From NCBI GenBank assembly GCA_031285505.1, contig JAITVZ010000125.1:1-64000 (forward strand): a stretch of DNA of 64,000 nt. The letters are read 5' to 3'. Position numbers and translations under genes: made by a program. The notes under the pieces are model-generated. The model did not search any database. It was not told the origin of the DNA and saw nothing but the letters and a program-made list of their open reading frames with translations. Of this stretch, positions 26,815 through 35,416 are shown piece after piece (position 1 is the first letter of the stretch; every line of letters begins with the position of its first letter). Source of the DNA: Propionibacteriaceae bacterium (GTDB taxonomy: Bacteria; Actinomycetota; Actinomycetes; Propionibacteriales; Propionibacteriaceae).

Positions 26815-27857
26815 CGTGAAACCTCCTTGGTCTGCTTCTTGGTCTTGGGCGCCTTGACTTCACCGGAGGACATCCGCGACGTCAGCAAGAAGCTGACGAT
26901 GCCGAAGACCACCACCACGATGAACAGCAGCCAGGAGATGGCGGCGGCGCGGCCCATGTTGGAGGAGTTCGAGGAGACGAAGCCGGTCTTCCACATGAAC
27001 TGGGTCAGGGTCAGCCATTGGTTGGAGTTGCCGCCGTAGCCGGCGCCGATGGTGTACATCTGAGGCTCGTCGAAGATCTGCAAGCCGCCGATCACCGAGG
27101 TGATGATGACGAAGATGAAGGTCGGCCGGATCATCGGCAGAATGACTGAGGTCAACTGCTTGAGGCGCCCGGCGCCGTCGATGACCGCTGCCTCGAGCGT
27201 CTCATGGGGCACGGCCATCATCGCCGCCAGCAGCACCAACGTGTTGTAGCCGATCCAGCGGAAGTTGACGATGCTCGAGACCGCCACCCACGAGGCCAGC
27301 ACATCGGAGTGCCAGCCGATTGGGCCGATGCCGAACCAGCCCAGCACGGTGTTGATCGTGCCGGTCTGGTCGGCGAAGAGCATCCGGAAGATGATGCCGG
27401 CCGCCATCGGCGCGATGATGTAGGGGAAGAGGACGCCCATCCGCCAGAAGGTCTTGGCCTTGAGGTTGCTGGTCAGCAGGTAGGCCAGGATGACGGCGAT
27501 GATCAGTTGCGGCACCGACGACAACAAGAAGATCGCCACAGTGTTACGCAAGGCGGTGTAGAAGTCGGGCTGCTGCAGCACCCAGGCGAAATTGCCCAGC
27601 CAATCGGTGCCGTTGGGGCAGCTGGCGCCGGCGGCCTGCTTCTCGCCCATGGCGCAGGCGACGCCAAGGTCACCCTGCATCGAGTTCCAGTGGCGGGTCG
27701 ACAAGAAGATGGTGTAGATCAAGGGAAAGAGCCCCATGACCGCGAAGAGGATGAAGAAGGGGGCGATGTAAGCGTAAGGCGAAGCCTTGAGGTCGAAGCG
27801 GCTCCACTTGGCGCGTCGCCTCAACGCGTCTTCGGTGAAGAGTTTGGGTTGGGACAC
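26811..27857 (-). CDS. sugar ABC transporter permease (MalF/CebF-like)
   Basis: A 348-residue CUT1 permease. It opens with SRFDLKASPYAYIAPFFILFAVMGLFPLIYTIFLS, and has the EAA loop ETLEAAVIDGAGRLKQLTSVILPMIRPTF. Six to seven membrane spans are visible. The GTG at 27857 is chosen for AAGGAGG seven bases upstream; the frame extends further but into the intergenic region. It follows the binding-protein gene after a 358-base gap that contains a stem-loop, which could set the ratio of binding protein to permease. Confidence 0.9.
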   Translation of the reverse strand: MSQPKLFTEDALRRRAKWSRFDLKASPYAYIAPFFILFAVMGLFPLIYTIFLSTRHWNSMQGDLGVACAMGEKQAAGASCPNGTDWLGNFAWVLQQPDFYTALRNTVAIFLLSSVPQLIIAVILAYLLTSNLKAKTFWRMGVLFPYIIAPMAAGIIFRMLFADQTGTINTVLGWFGIGPIGWHSDVLASWVAVSSIVNFRWIGYNTLVLLAAMMAVPHETLEAAVIDGAGRLKQLTSVILPMIRPTFIFVIITSVIGGLQIFDEPQMYTIGAGYGGNSNQWLTLTQFMWKTGFVSSNSSNMGRAAAISWLLFIVVVVFGIVSFLLTSRMSSGEVKAPKTKKQTKEVSR

Positions 27858-28167
27858 CGGGTCCTCCTTGTCCTGGGCGGGTGCGAAACGATGGCTGGTG
27901 GCCGAGTCCAGGCCCGACCGCCGCTGGCGGCCCGCCGAGCCGCCATGGCTGACGCCGGAACCGTCCAGCACGATGGATGACGGGTGGACTCGACCGGTCA
28001 AGCACCGGCCGAGTCTCCCGCCCAGACTGGCGAACTGCATGTGATGGTGGGGGCGAGGGCGAGCCTCACCCCCACTCAAGTTTCGCCAGCGACGGCCTCA
28101 CCACCGCTGGCGGATTGAGGCGGGGCATCAAGCCCCCTACCCCAACCCAGGGGTTAGCGACCCCGGG

Positions 28168-28205
28168 GATGTCTGACCCCTCCCCCCCAGGCGGGATCAG
28201 ACATC
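28168..28205. terminator. stem-loop after the sugar-binding protein gene
   Basis: GATGTCTGA pairs with TCAGACATC, with inner CCC/GGG pairs, 10 bases after the binding-protein stop. No T-run follows on the minus strand, so it may be an mRNA-stabilising or partial-termination hairpin between the binding protein and permease genes. Confidence 0.6.
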
Positions 28206-28214
28206 AGCCCAGGA

Positions 28215-29546
28215 TCACAGGTTGCCGACCTCCGTGACCCAGGCGTCCCACGCCGTCGCGGCGTCAGCCGTCTTGTCGACGTCGATCGTGTTCAAATTGG
28301 TGACCAACGCATCATTGATGTCGAAGTAAGCGCCGCCCTTGAAGGGAACAACAGTGACAGCCTCGGCGCGGTTGCCGAAGATCTCGCCGACCGGCGCGTT
28401 GTTGAGGAAGGCGTCAGTCTTGCCGGTGACGGCCGAATCAGCTTGGGCCTCGACAGCCGACGGGTAATTGGAAGCGGAGGTGAACACTGCCACCTGCTGC
28501 TCGGGAGCGGTCAGCCACTCGACCAGCTTCTTGGCCTCTTCCTTGACCTTGGACTGCTCAGGCACGACCAGGTAGGAACCGCCCCAGTTACCGCCACCAG
28601 TGGAGTCGTCATAACCGGAAGGGAAGACATCGGCGATGTCCCAACCGACAAAGTCTTCACCAGCGCCGCCCTTGACATTGTTGATGATCCAGGCCGGGCA
28701 AAGCATCGTGGCAAAGCCGGTGGCCGACTTCATACCAGCCGACCAGTCCTCGCCCCACTGCTGCAAACCAGCTGATTGGGCGGTCTGGGCTGACAGGAGG
28801 TCGTAAGCAGCCTTGACGTCGGCGTTGTCGGTGGCGATGATCGACTCATCGGCTTCCGAGATGTAGGCCTCAGTCATTTGGTTGACCATACCCTGCCAAA
28901 TACCGGCGAAGGAGTCGAACCAGTAGGCGCCAGTGCCGGCGGCCATGAACTGCTGGCCAACCTCGAAGTAGTGGCTCCAGTCACCCTTGAGCAAGGTGGC
29001 GACCGACTCACGATCGGATGGCAGGCCGGCGGCCTCGAAGAGGTCGGCGCGGTAGCAGATGCCCTCCGGGCCGATGTCAGTGCCGGCGCCAATCAGCTTG
29101 CCGTCAGCGGTGGTGGCCGAAGCCGACTTCCAGTCCTGGTAACGGTCAGACGGGATGACGTCGGACAGGTCGACCAGCTTGTCGGCGTTGGCCATCAGCT
29201 CGGGCATCCAGTCGATCTCGGTCGCCTGGATGTCGTAGGCGCCGGAACCGGTGCCCAGGGCAGTGGTGAAAGCGGTGCGGGCATCGCCGGACTGAGCCGA
29301 GACCGTGACGTCGATGACGATGTCCGGGTTGGCGTCCATGTACTTCTGGTACAGGTCGGCGCCCGGCGCGGTGTCGGTCGAGGCGGCGTAACCGAAGTTG
29401 TTGAAGGTGTTGATGGTGATGTGGGTCTTGCCATCGGCGGCCGCGCCACCGTCACCGTTGTTGCTGCCACAGCCGGCCAGAGCCATGCTGCCGGCAACGA
29501 CCACCGCTGAGAGGGCGGCAATCCGCTTTGTTTGAATAGAACGCAC
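28215..29546 (-). CDS. extracellular sugar-binding lipoprotein (CebE-like)
   Basis: A 443-residue CUT1 binding protein: RSIQTKRIAALSAVVVAGSMALAGC supplies signal peptide and lipobox, followed by a Gly/Asn linker. Family patterns include TINTFNNFGYAASTDTAPGADLYQKYMDANPDIVIDV and GGGNWGGSYLVVPEQSKVKEEAKKLVEWLTAPEQQ. GTG at 29546 has AAAGGAG eight bases upstream. It is the first gene of the importer operon; the palindromic operator at 29651-29664 lies about 105 bases upstream. With a cellobiose phosphorylase divergently transcribed, cellobiose or cello-oligosaccharides are the likely ligands. Confidence 0.9.
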   Translation of the reverse strand: MRSIQTKRIAALSAVVVAGSMALAGCGSNNGDGGAAADGKTHITINTFNNFGYAASTDTAPGADLYQKYMDANPDIVIDVTVSAQSGDARTAFTTALGTGSGAYDIQATEIDWMPELMANADKLVDLSDVIPSDRYQDWKSASATTADGKLIGAGTDIGPEGICYRADLFEAAGLPSDRESVATLLKGDWSHYFEVGQQFMAAGTGAYWFDSFAGIWQGMVNQMTEAYISEADESIIATDNADVKAAYDLLSAQTAQSAGLQQWGEDWSAGMKSATGFATMLCPAWIINNVKGGAGEDFVGWDIADVFPSGYDDSTGGGNWGGSYLVVPEQSKVKEEAKKLVEWLTAPEQQVAVFTSASNYPSAVEAQADSAVTGKTDAFLNNAPVGEIFGNRAEAVTVVPFKGGAYFDINDALVTNLNTIDVDKTADAATAWDAWVTEVGNL

Positions 29547-29650
29547 TTTGATGACTCCTTTGTAGTCATTGACTGTCGTGATGCTTCCCGGGGTTCGGAC
29601 CGCCTGGATCCGACCCAGCAGGCTGGTTCGGAGGTGTTGGCCTTCAACTA

Positions 29651-29664
29651 TGGAAGCGCTTCCA
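29651..29664. promoter_or_regulatory. LacI-type operator 1
   Basis: TGGAAGCGCTTCCA is a perfect 14-bp palindrome with the central CG typical of LacI-family operators and close to the CebR site TGGGAGCGCTCCCA. It lies in the divergent promoter region, nearer the binding-protein gene. Confidence 0.8.
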
Positions 29665-29806
29665 AAGCAGACTGTACACAGTGGTTTCGCGCTGGTCCAG
29701 CTAATTACGTACTTCCGACACAATTGTTACCGATTTGTTATAAACCAATGCCGGTTCCGCTCGGCCATCTACCTACTGACGCTGGCTGTCCATGACGGAT
29801 TGGCCG

Positions 29807-29820
29807 TGGAACCGCTTCCA
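29807..29820. promoter_or_regulatory. LacI-type operator 2
   Basis: TGGAACCGCTTCCA differs from operator 1 at one base. It lies 89 bases before the phosphorylase ATG and 142 bases from operator 1, so each divergent promoter has its own site and looping is possible. Confidence 0.75.
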
Positions 29821-29909
29821 TAACCTGGCCAGTCTGAGCTAGCCTGTTGTCTGGCGTCGGGGGGCGGCTCATGGTGATTCGCACGGCTCGACGCCCAAGT
29901 GAGGGCAAC

Positions 29910-32408
29910 ATGCAATACGGACACTTCGACGACGACGCCTACGAATACGTCATCACCGACCCCAACACTCCGCTGCCGTGGATCAATTACCTCGGGCAGG
30001 AGGACTTCTTCTCGCTGCTCAGCCACCGTGGCGGTGGCTACTCTTTCTTCCGCGACGCCAAGATGCGCCGCTTGACCCGCTTCCGCTATCAATCGATCCC
30101 GGTCGACAACGATGGCCACTTTTTCTTCATCGACGACGGCCAATCGGTCTGGTGCCCGACCGGCGCGCCAATCACCACTGGTCTGGACGCCTGGCAATGC
30201 CGTCATGGCTTGGGCTATTCCCGCTTCCACTCGCGCCACGGCGACATCGAGGCTGAGATCACCTACTTCGTGCCACTCGGGGCGACCGCCGAGGTCCAAT
30301 TGGTCCGCCTGACCAACCACGGCGCCGGCCCGGCCAGGCTGCGGCTGCGCTCCTATGTCGAGTGGTGCCTCTGGGACGCGCTAGATGACATGCTCAATCT
30401 GCAACGCAACCTTTCCACCGGCGAGGTCGAGGTCGACGGCTCAACCATCTACCACGTCACTGAATACCGCGAACGCCGCAACCACTACGCCTTCTACTCA
30501 GTCAACGCCCCGGTGGCCGGCTTCAACACCGACCGTGGCGCCTTCATCGGCTCACCCTGGCAACCCCTGGCGGCGGCGGTCGGCGCCAGAGCCACCGAGG
30601 CAGGCGACGAATTGGCCAGCGGTTGGCACCCGATCGCCTCGCACACCCTCAACGTCGACCTGGCGCCCGGGGCGTCTCAGGAATATGTCTTCGTCCTCGG
30701 CTATGCCGAATGCGCCGACGACGACAAATGGCAGCCGCTGACCACCGAGCAGCGCTCAGCCCCGATCAATGAGCTGTTCGGCGGCGCGACCATCCCCCGG
30801 GCAGCAGCCGTCAACAAGACGCCGGCTCAGGCCTTGATGGCCCGCTTCCAGACCATCGACCAAGCTCAAGGCGAGTTGGCCAAACTGAGCGCCTATTGGA
30901 TGGACCTGCTCGGCCAGTACCAGCTCCAATCGGGCGATCCACAAATGAATCGTGGCATCAACTTATGGAATCAGTATCAATGCATGGTCACCTTCAACCT
31001 GTCGCGCTCGGCCTCTTATTTCGAGACCGGCATCGGCCGAGGCATGGGCTTCCGCGACTCCAACCAGGACCTCCTGGGCGTGGTGGCGATGGTGCCGGGC
31101 CGGGCCCGCCAGCGCATCCTCGATCTGGCCGCCACCCAATTCCCGGACGGTTCGGCTTACCATCAGTACCAGCCACTGACCAAGCGCGGCAACCATGATC
31201 TCGGATCGGGCTTCAACGACGATCCGCTCTGGTTGATCTGGGGGGTGTCGGCCTATTTGAAGGAGACCGGCGACTTCTCGATCCTCGACGAAATGGTCGA
31301 TTTCGACAACGATCCGGCTCTGGCCAAGCCGTTGCTCGACCACTTGACGGCCTCCTGGAGCCACTTGCGGGCCAACCTCGGCCCCCACGGCCTGCCGTTG
31401 ATCGGCAGGGCCGATTGGAACGACTGCCTCAACCTCAACGCCTTCACCACCACGCCGGGCGAGTCCTTCCAGACGACTGTCAACCGCGAAGGACGGGTGG
31501 CAGAGTCGGTCTTCATCGCCGGCATGGCCTGTGCCACCGGGCCCGATCTGGCCGATCTGCTCAACCGCTGTGGCCAACCCGATCAGGCCTTGATGGTGCG
31601 GATGGACGTCGACGCCATGCATGAGGCCATCACCAAGCACGGCTGGGACGGGGCTTGGTTCCGGCGCGCCTACGACGCTTTCGGCGCCCCAGTCGGCTCG
31701 ATCGACAACGACGAGGGTCAGATCTACATCGAGCCGCAAGGCATGTGCATCATCGGCGGCGCTGGCCTCGACGACGGTCGGGCGGCTCGGGCGCTCGACT
31801 CGGTGGAAATACGCTTGGCCAGTCAGCACGGCATCGCCATCGTCGCCCCGCCTTACACCCGGTATCACGTCGAGTTGGGCGAGATCTCCTCCTACCCGCC
31901 GGGTTACAAGGAGAACGGCGGCATCTTCTGCCACAACAACCCCTGGGTGATCATCGCCGAGACCATCGCCGGCACGCCCGATCGGGCCTTCGATTACTAC
32001 CGGCGCATCACCCCGGCCTACCGCGAACCCATCAGCGAGACGCAGATGACTGAGCCATATGTCTTCCCCCAGATGATCGCCGGACCAGCCGCGCCCCGCT
32101 TCGGCCAAGCCAAGAACTCCTGGCTGACCGGCACCGCCGCCTGGACCTGGCACGCCGCCGCCTGCTGGCTGCTCGGTGTGCGCCCCAGCCTCGATGGGCT
32201 GGTGGTCGATCCGGCGATGCCCAGCTCATTCGGCGACTACACCGTCACCCGGCGCTATCGCGGAGCGACTTACGTGATCGAGGTTCACGGCTGCGGCACT
32301 CACTCCAAGGGCAAAGGCACGCTGACTGTCGATGGGCAGCCGCTGGTCGGGGACACCCTGCCGGTGGCCGACGCCGGTCGGACTGTCCAGGTGGTTTGGC
32401 AGGGCTGA
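29910..32408 (+). CDS. cbpA: cellobiose phosphorylase (GH94)
   Basis: An 832-residue enzyme that splits cellobiose with phosphate into glucose 1-phosphate and glucose. It matches GH94 cellobiose phosphorylase throughout: MQYGHFDDDAYEYVITDPNTP, PWINYLGQEDFFSLLSHRGGGYSFFRDAKMRRLTR, ETGIGRGMGFRDSNQDLLG, and GRADWNDCLNLN with the catalytic acid Asp505. GYKENGGIFCHNNPWVI is the phosphate/sugar-site region. The ATG at 29910 has GAGGG upstream and begins exactly at family similarity; the longer frame is rejected. It has no signal peptide and acts in the cytosol. Its last 43 bases are duplicated at 33229. Confidence 0.93.
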   Translation: MQYGHFDDDAYEYVITDPNTPLPWINYLGQEDFFSLLSHRGGGYSFFRDAKMRRLTRFRYQSIPVDNDGHFFFIDDGQSVWCPTGAPITTGLDAWQCRHGLGYSRFHSRHGDIEAEITYFVPLGATAEVQLVRLTNHGAGPARLRLRSYVEWCLWDALDDMLNLQRNLSTGEVEVDGSTIYHVTEYRERRNHYAFYSVNAPVAGFNTDRGAFIGSPWQPLAAAVGARATEAGDELASGWHPIASHTLNVDLAPGASQEYVFVLGYAECADDDKWQPLTTEQRSAPINELFGGATIPRAAAVNKTPAQALMARFQTIDQAQGELAKLSAYWMDLLGQYQLQSGDPQMNRGINLWNQYQCMVTFNLSRSASYFETGIGRGMGFRDSNQDLLGVVAMVPGRARQRILDLAATQFPDGSAYHQYQPLTKRGNHDLGSGFNDDPLWLIWGVSAYLKETGDFSILDEMVDFDNDPALAKPLLDHLTASWSHLRANLGPHGLPLIGRADWNDCLNLNAFTTTPGESFQTTVNREGRVAESVFIAGMACATGPDLADLLNRCGQPDQALMVRMDVDAMHEAITKHGWDGAWFRRAYDAFGAPVGSIDNDEGQIYIEPQGMCIIGGAGLDDGRAARALDSVEIRLASQHGIAIVAPPYTRYHVELGEISSYPPGYKENGGIFCHNNPWVIIAETIAGTPDRAFDYYRRITPAYREPISETQMTEPYVFPQMIAGPAAPRFGQAKNSWLTGTAAWTWHAAACWLLGVRPSLDGLVVDPAMPSSFGDYTVTRRYRGATYVIEVHGCGTHSKGKGTLTVDGQPLVGDTLPVADAGRTVQVVWQG
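32356..32398. repeat. 3' end of cbpA, original copy of a 43-bp direct repeat
   Basis: This segment, inside the final codons of the phosphorylase gene, recurs at 33229-33271 with 41 of 43 bases identical. The DinJ-YafQ pair lies between the copies. Confidence 0.85.
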
Positions 32409-32505
32409 GGGGGGTCGGGGTTGGGTTGGTGGGCCAACTGCCTCGAAGCCAAGTGGACCGAACACCGCTGCCCGCTTGAGTGGCCAGACAAGCCGGGATG
32501 CGCGG

Positions 32506-32835
32506 TCACGCTACCGGTGATTTCTGACAGCCTTCCTGGCGCCCGATGCATCGGAAAAGACCAGAGTGTGATCCCGTGCGCATGGCGACCAGAACAAGAC
32601 AGTCATGATTGCGCTCGTAGACAAAGAGCCAATCGGGACGAATGTGACACTCGTGGGCACCGGCATAATCACCGAACAAGACATGATCACGATAGCCGCT
32701 CGGCAGTTCATCACCTTTCAAGAGAAGCGAAACTGCAGCATCAAGGAGGCTCAGGTCAGCGCCACGCTTGCGCAAACGTTTTAGATCCCGCTTGAACTGA
32801 CTGGTCTGACGTAACGCCAACGATTGATCATTCAT
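32506..32835 (-). CDS. yafQ: YafQ/RelE-family mRNA interferase toxin
   Basis: A 109-residue RelE-superfamily toxin: LALRQTSQFKRDLKRLRKRGADLSLLDAAVSLLLKGDELPSGYRDHVLFGDYAGAHECHIRPDWLFVYERNHDCLVLVAMRTGSHSGLF. HECHIRPDWLFVY and RTGSHSxLF are the YafQ catalytic region. It cleaves mRNA on the ribosome. The ATG at 32835 overlaps the antitoxin gene by eight bases. Confidence 0.88.
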   Translation of the reverse strand: MNDQSLALRQTSQFKRDLKRLRKRGADLSLLDAAVSLLLKGDELPSGYRDHVLFGDYAGAHECHIRPDWLFVYERNHDCLVLVAMRTGSHSGLFRCIGRQEGCQKSPVA

Positions 32836-33103
32836 CAAGGTCTGTTATCAATTCACCAAATGACGAATAGGTCTTGGCTGGCATACGGCCTGCGGCAATG
32901 GCTTTACCTTCGGCTATTGCCGCCCCGGTGTCCGCGTTGTAACGCGGTTGACTCACCTCGAAGGGAATACCTCCACAGGCAACGAATCGATGGATGAAGA
33001 TATTCACTGCCTGCGACAGGGTGATCCCCAGTGGCGCCGCAGTGGCTTCAGCCTCGGCCTTGAGGGCAGGATCTATTCGTGTTGTCAGTGTCGCTGTCTT
33101 CAT
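32828..33103 (-). CDS. dinJ: DinJ/RelB-family antitoxin
   Basis: A 91-residue ribbon-helix-helix antitoxin: TATLTTRIDPALKAEAEATAAPLGITLSQAVNIFIHRFVACGGIPFEV is the DinJ pattern of strand, helix, helix and GGIPFEV. The C-terminus binds YafQ. AAAGGGGACAT precedes the ATG. The pair lies between the phosphorylase stop and the duplicated phosphorylase 3' end. Confidence 0.88.
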   Translation of the reverse strand: MKTATLTTRIDPALKAEAEATAAPLGITLSQAVNIFIHRFVACGGIPFEVSQPRYNADTGAAIAEGKAIAAGRMPAKTYSSFGELITDLDE

Positions 33104-33228
33104 ATGTCCCCTTTAAACCCATCGATGACGATTGTTCATCATTCGCGGATAATTTGTCGACAGGAAGCCATCTCATGTCCTAATCGGCCCCAACCGCTTG
33201 ATTTCCAGGATTTGACCAGGGTCTCGCC

Positions 33229-33271
33229 CCCTGCCGGTGGACGACGCCGGTCGGACCGTCCAGGTGGTTTG
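33229..33271. repeat. duplicated 3' end of cbpA
   Basis: This matches 32356-32398 at 41 of 43 bases. In this copy the frame reads GTG GTT TGA, so it would end the protein two codons early. It is isolated from any start codon. Confidence 0.85.
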
Positions 33272-33278
33272 ACCAGAC

Positions 33279-34307
33279 TCAGATCGCCGAATAGATCAAA
33301 CGAGCGTCGTTGATGTGGCGCAGATCGTGGAGGTTGTCCGTGGTGGCGGCGCCGGCGGTCACCAGCAGATAACGCTGGCCGTCGACCTCGGCCAAACTGG
33401 CCAGCGATTGACCGGCGGTGGTGGTGTAACCGGTCTTGGCGCCGATGATGGCGAAGCCGTCGCCTTGGCCATTGTCCGCCTGGAAGAAGGTCGAGGTGAC
33501 GCTCACCCCGTCGGGATGGAGGTTGGTCGGGGCGCTGGTGTGGCCATGGGCGGTGAAGATGCTGGCGAATTCCGGGATGGTCAAGGCGTGATTGAGCAGG
33601 GTGACCATGTCATGGGCGGTCAAATAGAGATCCGGGTCATAGGCGCCGCTGGCGTTGGTGAAGTGGCTGCCCGTCATGCCCAGTTCGGCGGCCTGATCAT
33701 TCATCAGATCAGCGAAGCTGGCCTCGTCACCGGCGACGGCTTCAGCCAAACCGATGGCACAATCAGCACCCGATGGCAGCATCATGCCATAGAGGAGGTC
33801 GCGCACATTGACCATCTCTCCCGGCTCGAAGCCAGATGTGGTCAGGTCAAGCTCAGCCGCCTGGTTGAAGATGTCAGCGCTCAAGGTGATGGTTCGATCC
33901 AGCGGCAGATCAGCCGCCAGCACCACCACTGCCGTCATCATCTTGACCAGCGACCCCGGAGACATCGCCTGATCGCCCGCCTGATCGAGCAGTGGCGCGT
34001 CCGGTTGGCCGAAACGGGTCAGATAGGCGCTGGTCGAATTGAGCGACAGGCTGTCCAAGGTGGGGCCGACGGCGCCATTGGCCAAGGCCGGCAAACCACC
34101 TGGTCTTGACCCACCGGGGCCATCCAAGGCCGACCAACCCCACCAGCCGAGCGGCAATGCGATCACCAGGATCAGGATCGGCAACAGCCATCGCAGCGGG
34201 TGGTGGCCCGGTTGGTTCCGCCGACCCGGTTGGCTCGGTTGGCTCCGTCGGCTCCGCTGTTTGGCTGGAGCCGGCCGGAGACGAGTGGCGGGTGGAAGCT
34301 GGGGCAT
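33279..34307 (-). CDS. D-alanyl-D-alanine carboxypeptidase (peptidase S11)
   Basis: A 342-residue membrane-anchored penicillin-binding protein. A basic 40-residue N-terminus precedes one membrane span (LLPILILVIALPLGWWGW). The active site has SPGSLVKM (Ser-x-x-Lys), LPSGADCAI (second motif) and GAKTGYTTTAG (KTG triad). It trims D-Ala from cell-wall pentapeptides outside the membrane. ATG at 34307 has GGAGA eight bases upstream and is preferred to the ATG six codons earlier. Its 3' end lies eight bases from the duplicated cbpA fragment, suggesting it was the native neighbour of cbpA. Confidence 0.88.
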   Translation of the reverse strand: MPQLPPATRLRPAPAKQRSRRSQPSQPGRRNQPGHHPLRWLLPILILVIALPLGWWGWSALDGPGGSRPGGLPALANGAVGPTLDSLSLNSTSAYLTRFGQPDAPLLDQAGDQAMSPGSLVKMMTAVVVLAADLPLDRTITLSADIFNQAAELDLTTSGFEPGEMVNVRDLLYGMMLPSGADCAIGLAEAVAGDEASFADLMNDQAAELGMTGSHFTNASGAYDPDLYLTAHDMVTLLNHALTIPEFASIFTAHGHTSAPTNLHPDGVSVTSTFFQADNGQGDGFAIIGAKTGYTTTAGQSLASLAEVDGQRYLLVTAGAATTDNLHDLRHINDARLIYSAI

Positions 34308-34518
34308 CAGTTGATCTCCGAACATGTGGTGGCGTCAGCAGTCAGCCTAACCAGCGCCAGGGCCGCCCGAGCCTGGAACGATCCAGTCTGCAGGGGGAAT
34401 TCGGGGGATGCGTCAATCGGCTTCATCCATCGGCAGGAAGGAAATGCTGACAGACATCGGGAAGAGGCGAAAGTACGTTGCTTTTGTGGGCAGTATGATG
34501 ATCCTCAGGAGGTACGTC

Positions 34519-34764
34519 GTGAACACAGCCACCCTGTCAGCCAGAGGCCAGATCGTCATCCCCGCAGCCGTGCGCCGGGCCGCGAAATTCAGGCCCGGCG
34601 ATCGACTGACGATCATTATCGGTGAGAATGACGGCGAGATCCGGATCCGTCGCCAAGAAAGCCTCGATGAAATCGCCGACCGCCTGTCGCGTTATGCCAA
34701 ACCCGGCATTGAACCATTGCTGGACGTCCACGAGTTTTACAATCAACGCGAGCCGCGGGTGTGA
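34519..34764 (+). CDS. AbrB/MazE-type antitoxin
   Basis: An 81-residue protein: NTATLSARGQIVIPAAVRRAAKFRPGDRLTIIIGENDGEIRIRR is the swapped-hairpin AbrB DNA-binding fold. AGGAGG lies seven bases before the GTG at 34519, which excludes a 37-codon longer frame. The C-terminal half (DEIADRLSRYAKPGIEPLLDVHEFY) should bind the PIN toxin encoded three bases downstream. Confidence 0.87.
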   Translation: MNTATLSARGQIVIPAAVRRAAKFRPGDRLTIIIGENDGEIRIRRQESLDEIADRLSRYAKPGIEPLLDVHEFYNQREPRV

Positions 34765-34767
34765 CCC

Positions 34768-35169
34768 ATGCCAGCATCACTTGACACCAATGTCCTCTTG
34801 CGATTCGCCATGAAGGATGTCCCAGATCATTATGACCGTGCCCGGGCGCTGCTTGGTCGCCAGGGGGCGTCATTCGCAGTAGCGGATGCCGTTTGGATTG
34901 AACTTGCTTTCGCCTTGGACCGCCATTACCAACTCGACCGACCGGCCATCGTCGATGTCATCACCACTCTTGTCAGCATCGACAATCTGGAGGCAAACAG
35001 CTCTCTCATCGAAGCGGCCTGCGCCTCGTTCGCCGTGCACCCCAAATTGAGTTTCGCCGACTGCTACCTCGCCGCCAAAGCAGCTGACTGCCAGCGGGTA
35101 CCCCTCTACACTTTCGATGAAAAGCTCGCTCATCAGCATCTCGCCGCCGAATTGGTGCCATTGCACTGA
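34768..35169 (+). CDS. vapC: VapC-family PIN-domain toxin
   Basis: A 133-residue PIN ribonuclease: SLDTNVLLRFAMKDVPDHY has the first Asp, ADAVWIELAFALDRHY the Glu, HPKLSFADCYLAAKAADCQRVPLYTFDEKLA the distal acids. It is the AbrB-paired type of VapC. Its stop codon lies in the first of two 26-bp direct repeats (35166-35191 and 35225-35250). Confidence 0.87.
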   Translation: MPASLDTNVLLRFAMKDVPDHYDRARALLGRQGASFAVADAVWIELAFALDRHYQLDRPAIVDVITTLVSIDNLEANSSLIEAACASFAVHPKLSFADCYLAAKAADCQRVPLYTFDEKLAHQHLAAELVPLH

Positions 35170-35250
35170 GTTTCAGGGGCGCGGGCTAGTGCTGGTCCCA
35201 CCGGCGACAATCGCTTGATGCCAGCTGAGTTTCAGGAGCGGGGGCTAGCG
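35166..35250. repeat. pair of 26-bp direct repeats at the end of vapC
   Basis: CTGAGTTTCAGG starts at 35166 and again at 35225, followed by near-identical GC-rich sequence through 35191 and 35250 (23 of 26 identical). The first copy holds the vapC stop codon. The rest of the gap to 35417 shows an AT-rich patch near 35325 that may hold the glycosyltransferase promoter. Confidence 0.6.
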
Positions 35251-35416
35251 TCCTGCGCCATTTGTTCGTTGCTGACTTGGGGCGGCCTCGGTGGCCTTGG
35301 CAACCAACATGCCTCATTGATAGTTTTCTGATATATTAATCCGAACGCCATCGTTTCCTCCGGAGCACCAGCGATGGCGCCACCGACCAAGCAGTCAGAG
35401 GACAGAGATTTAGGCC

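Noticed and set aside
25924-27039. Plus-strand 371-codon open frame
   Set aside because: It is antisense to both permeases and rich in His, Gln and Arg, with no domain pattern.
30963-32153. Minus-strand 396-codon open frame
   Set aside because: It is antisense to the conserved GH94 phosphorylase, which matches its family throughout.
35166-35250. CRISPR-like direct repeat
   Set aside because: Only two copies, 59 bases apart, with no cas genes nearby.
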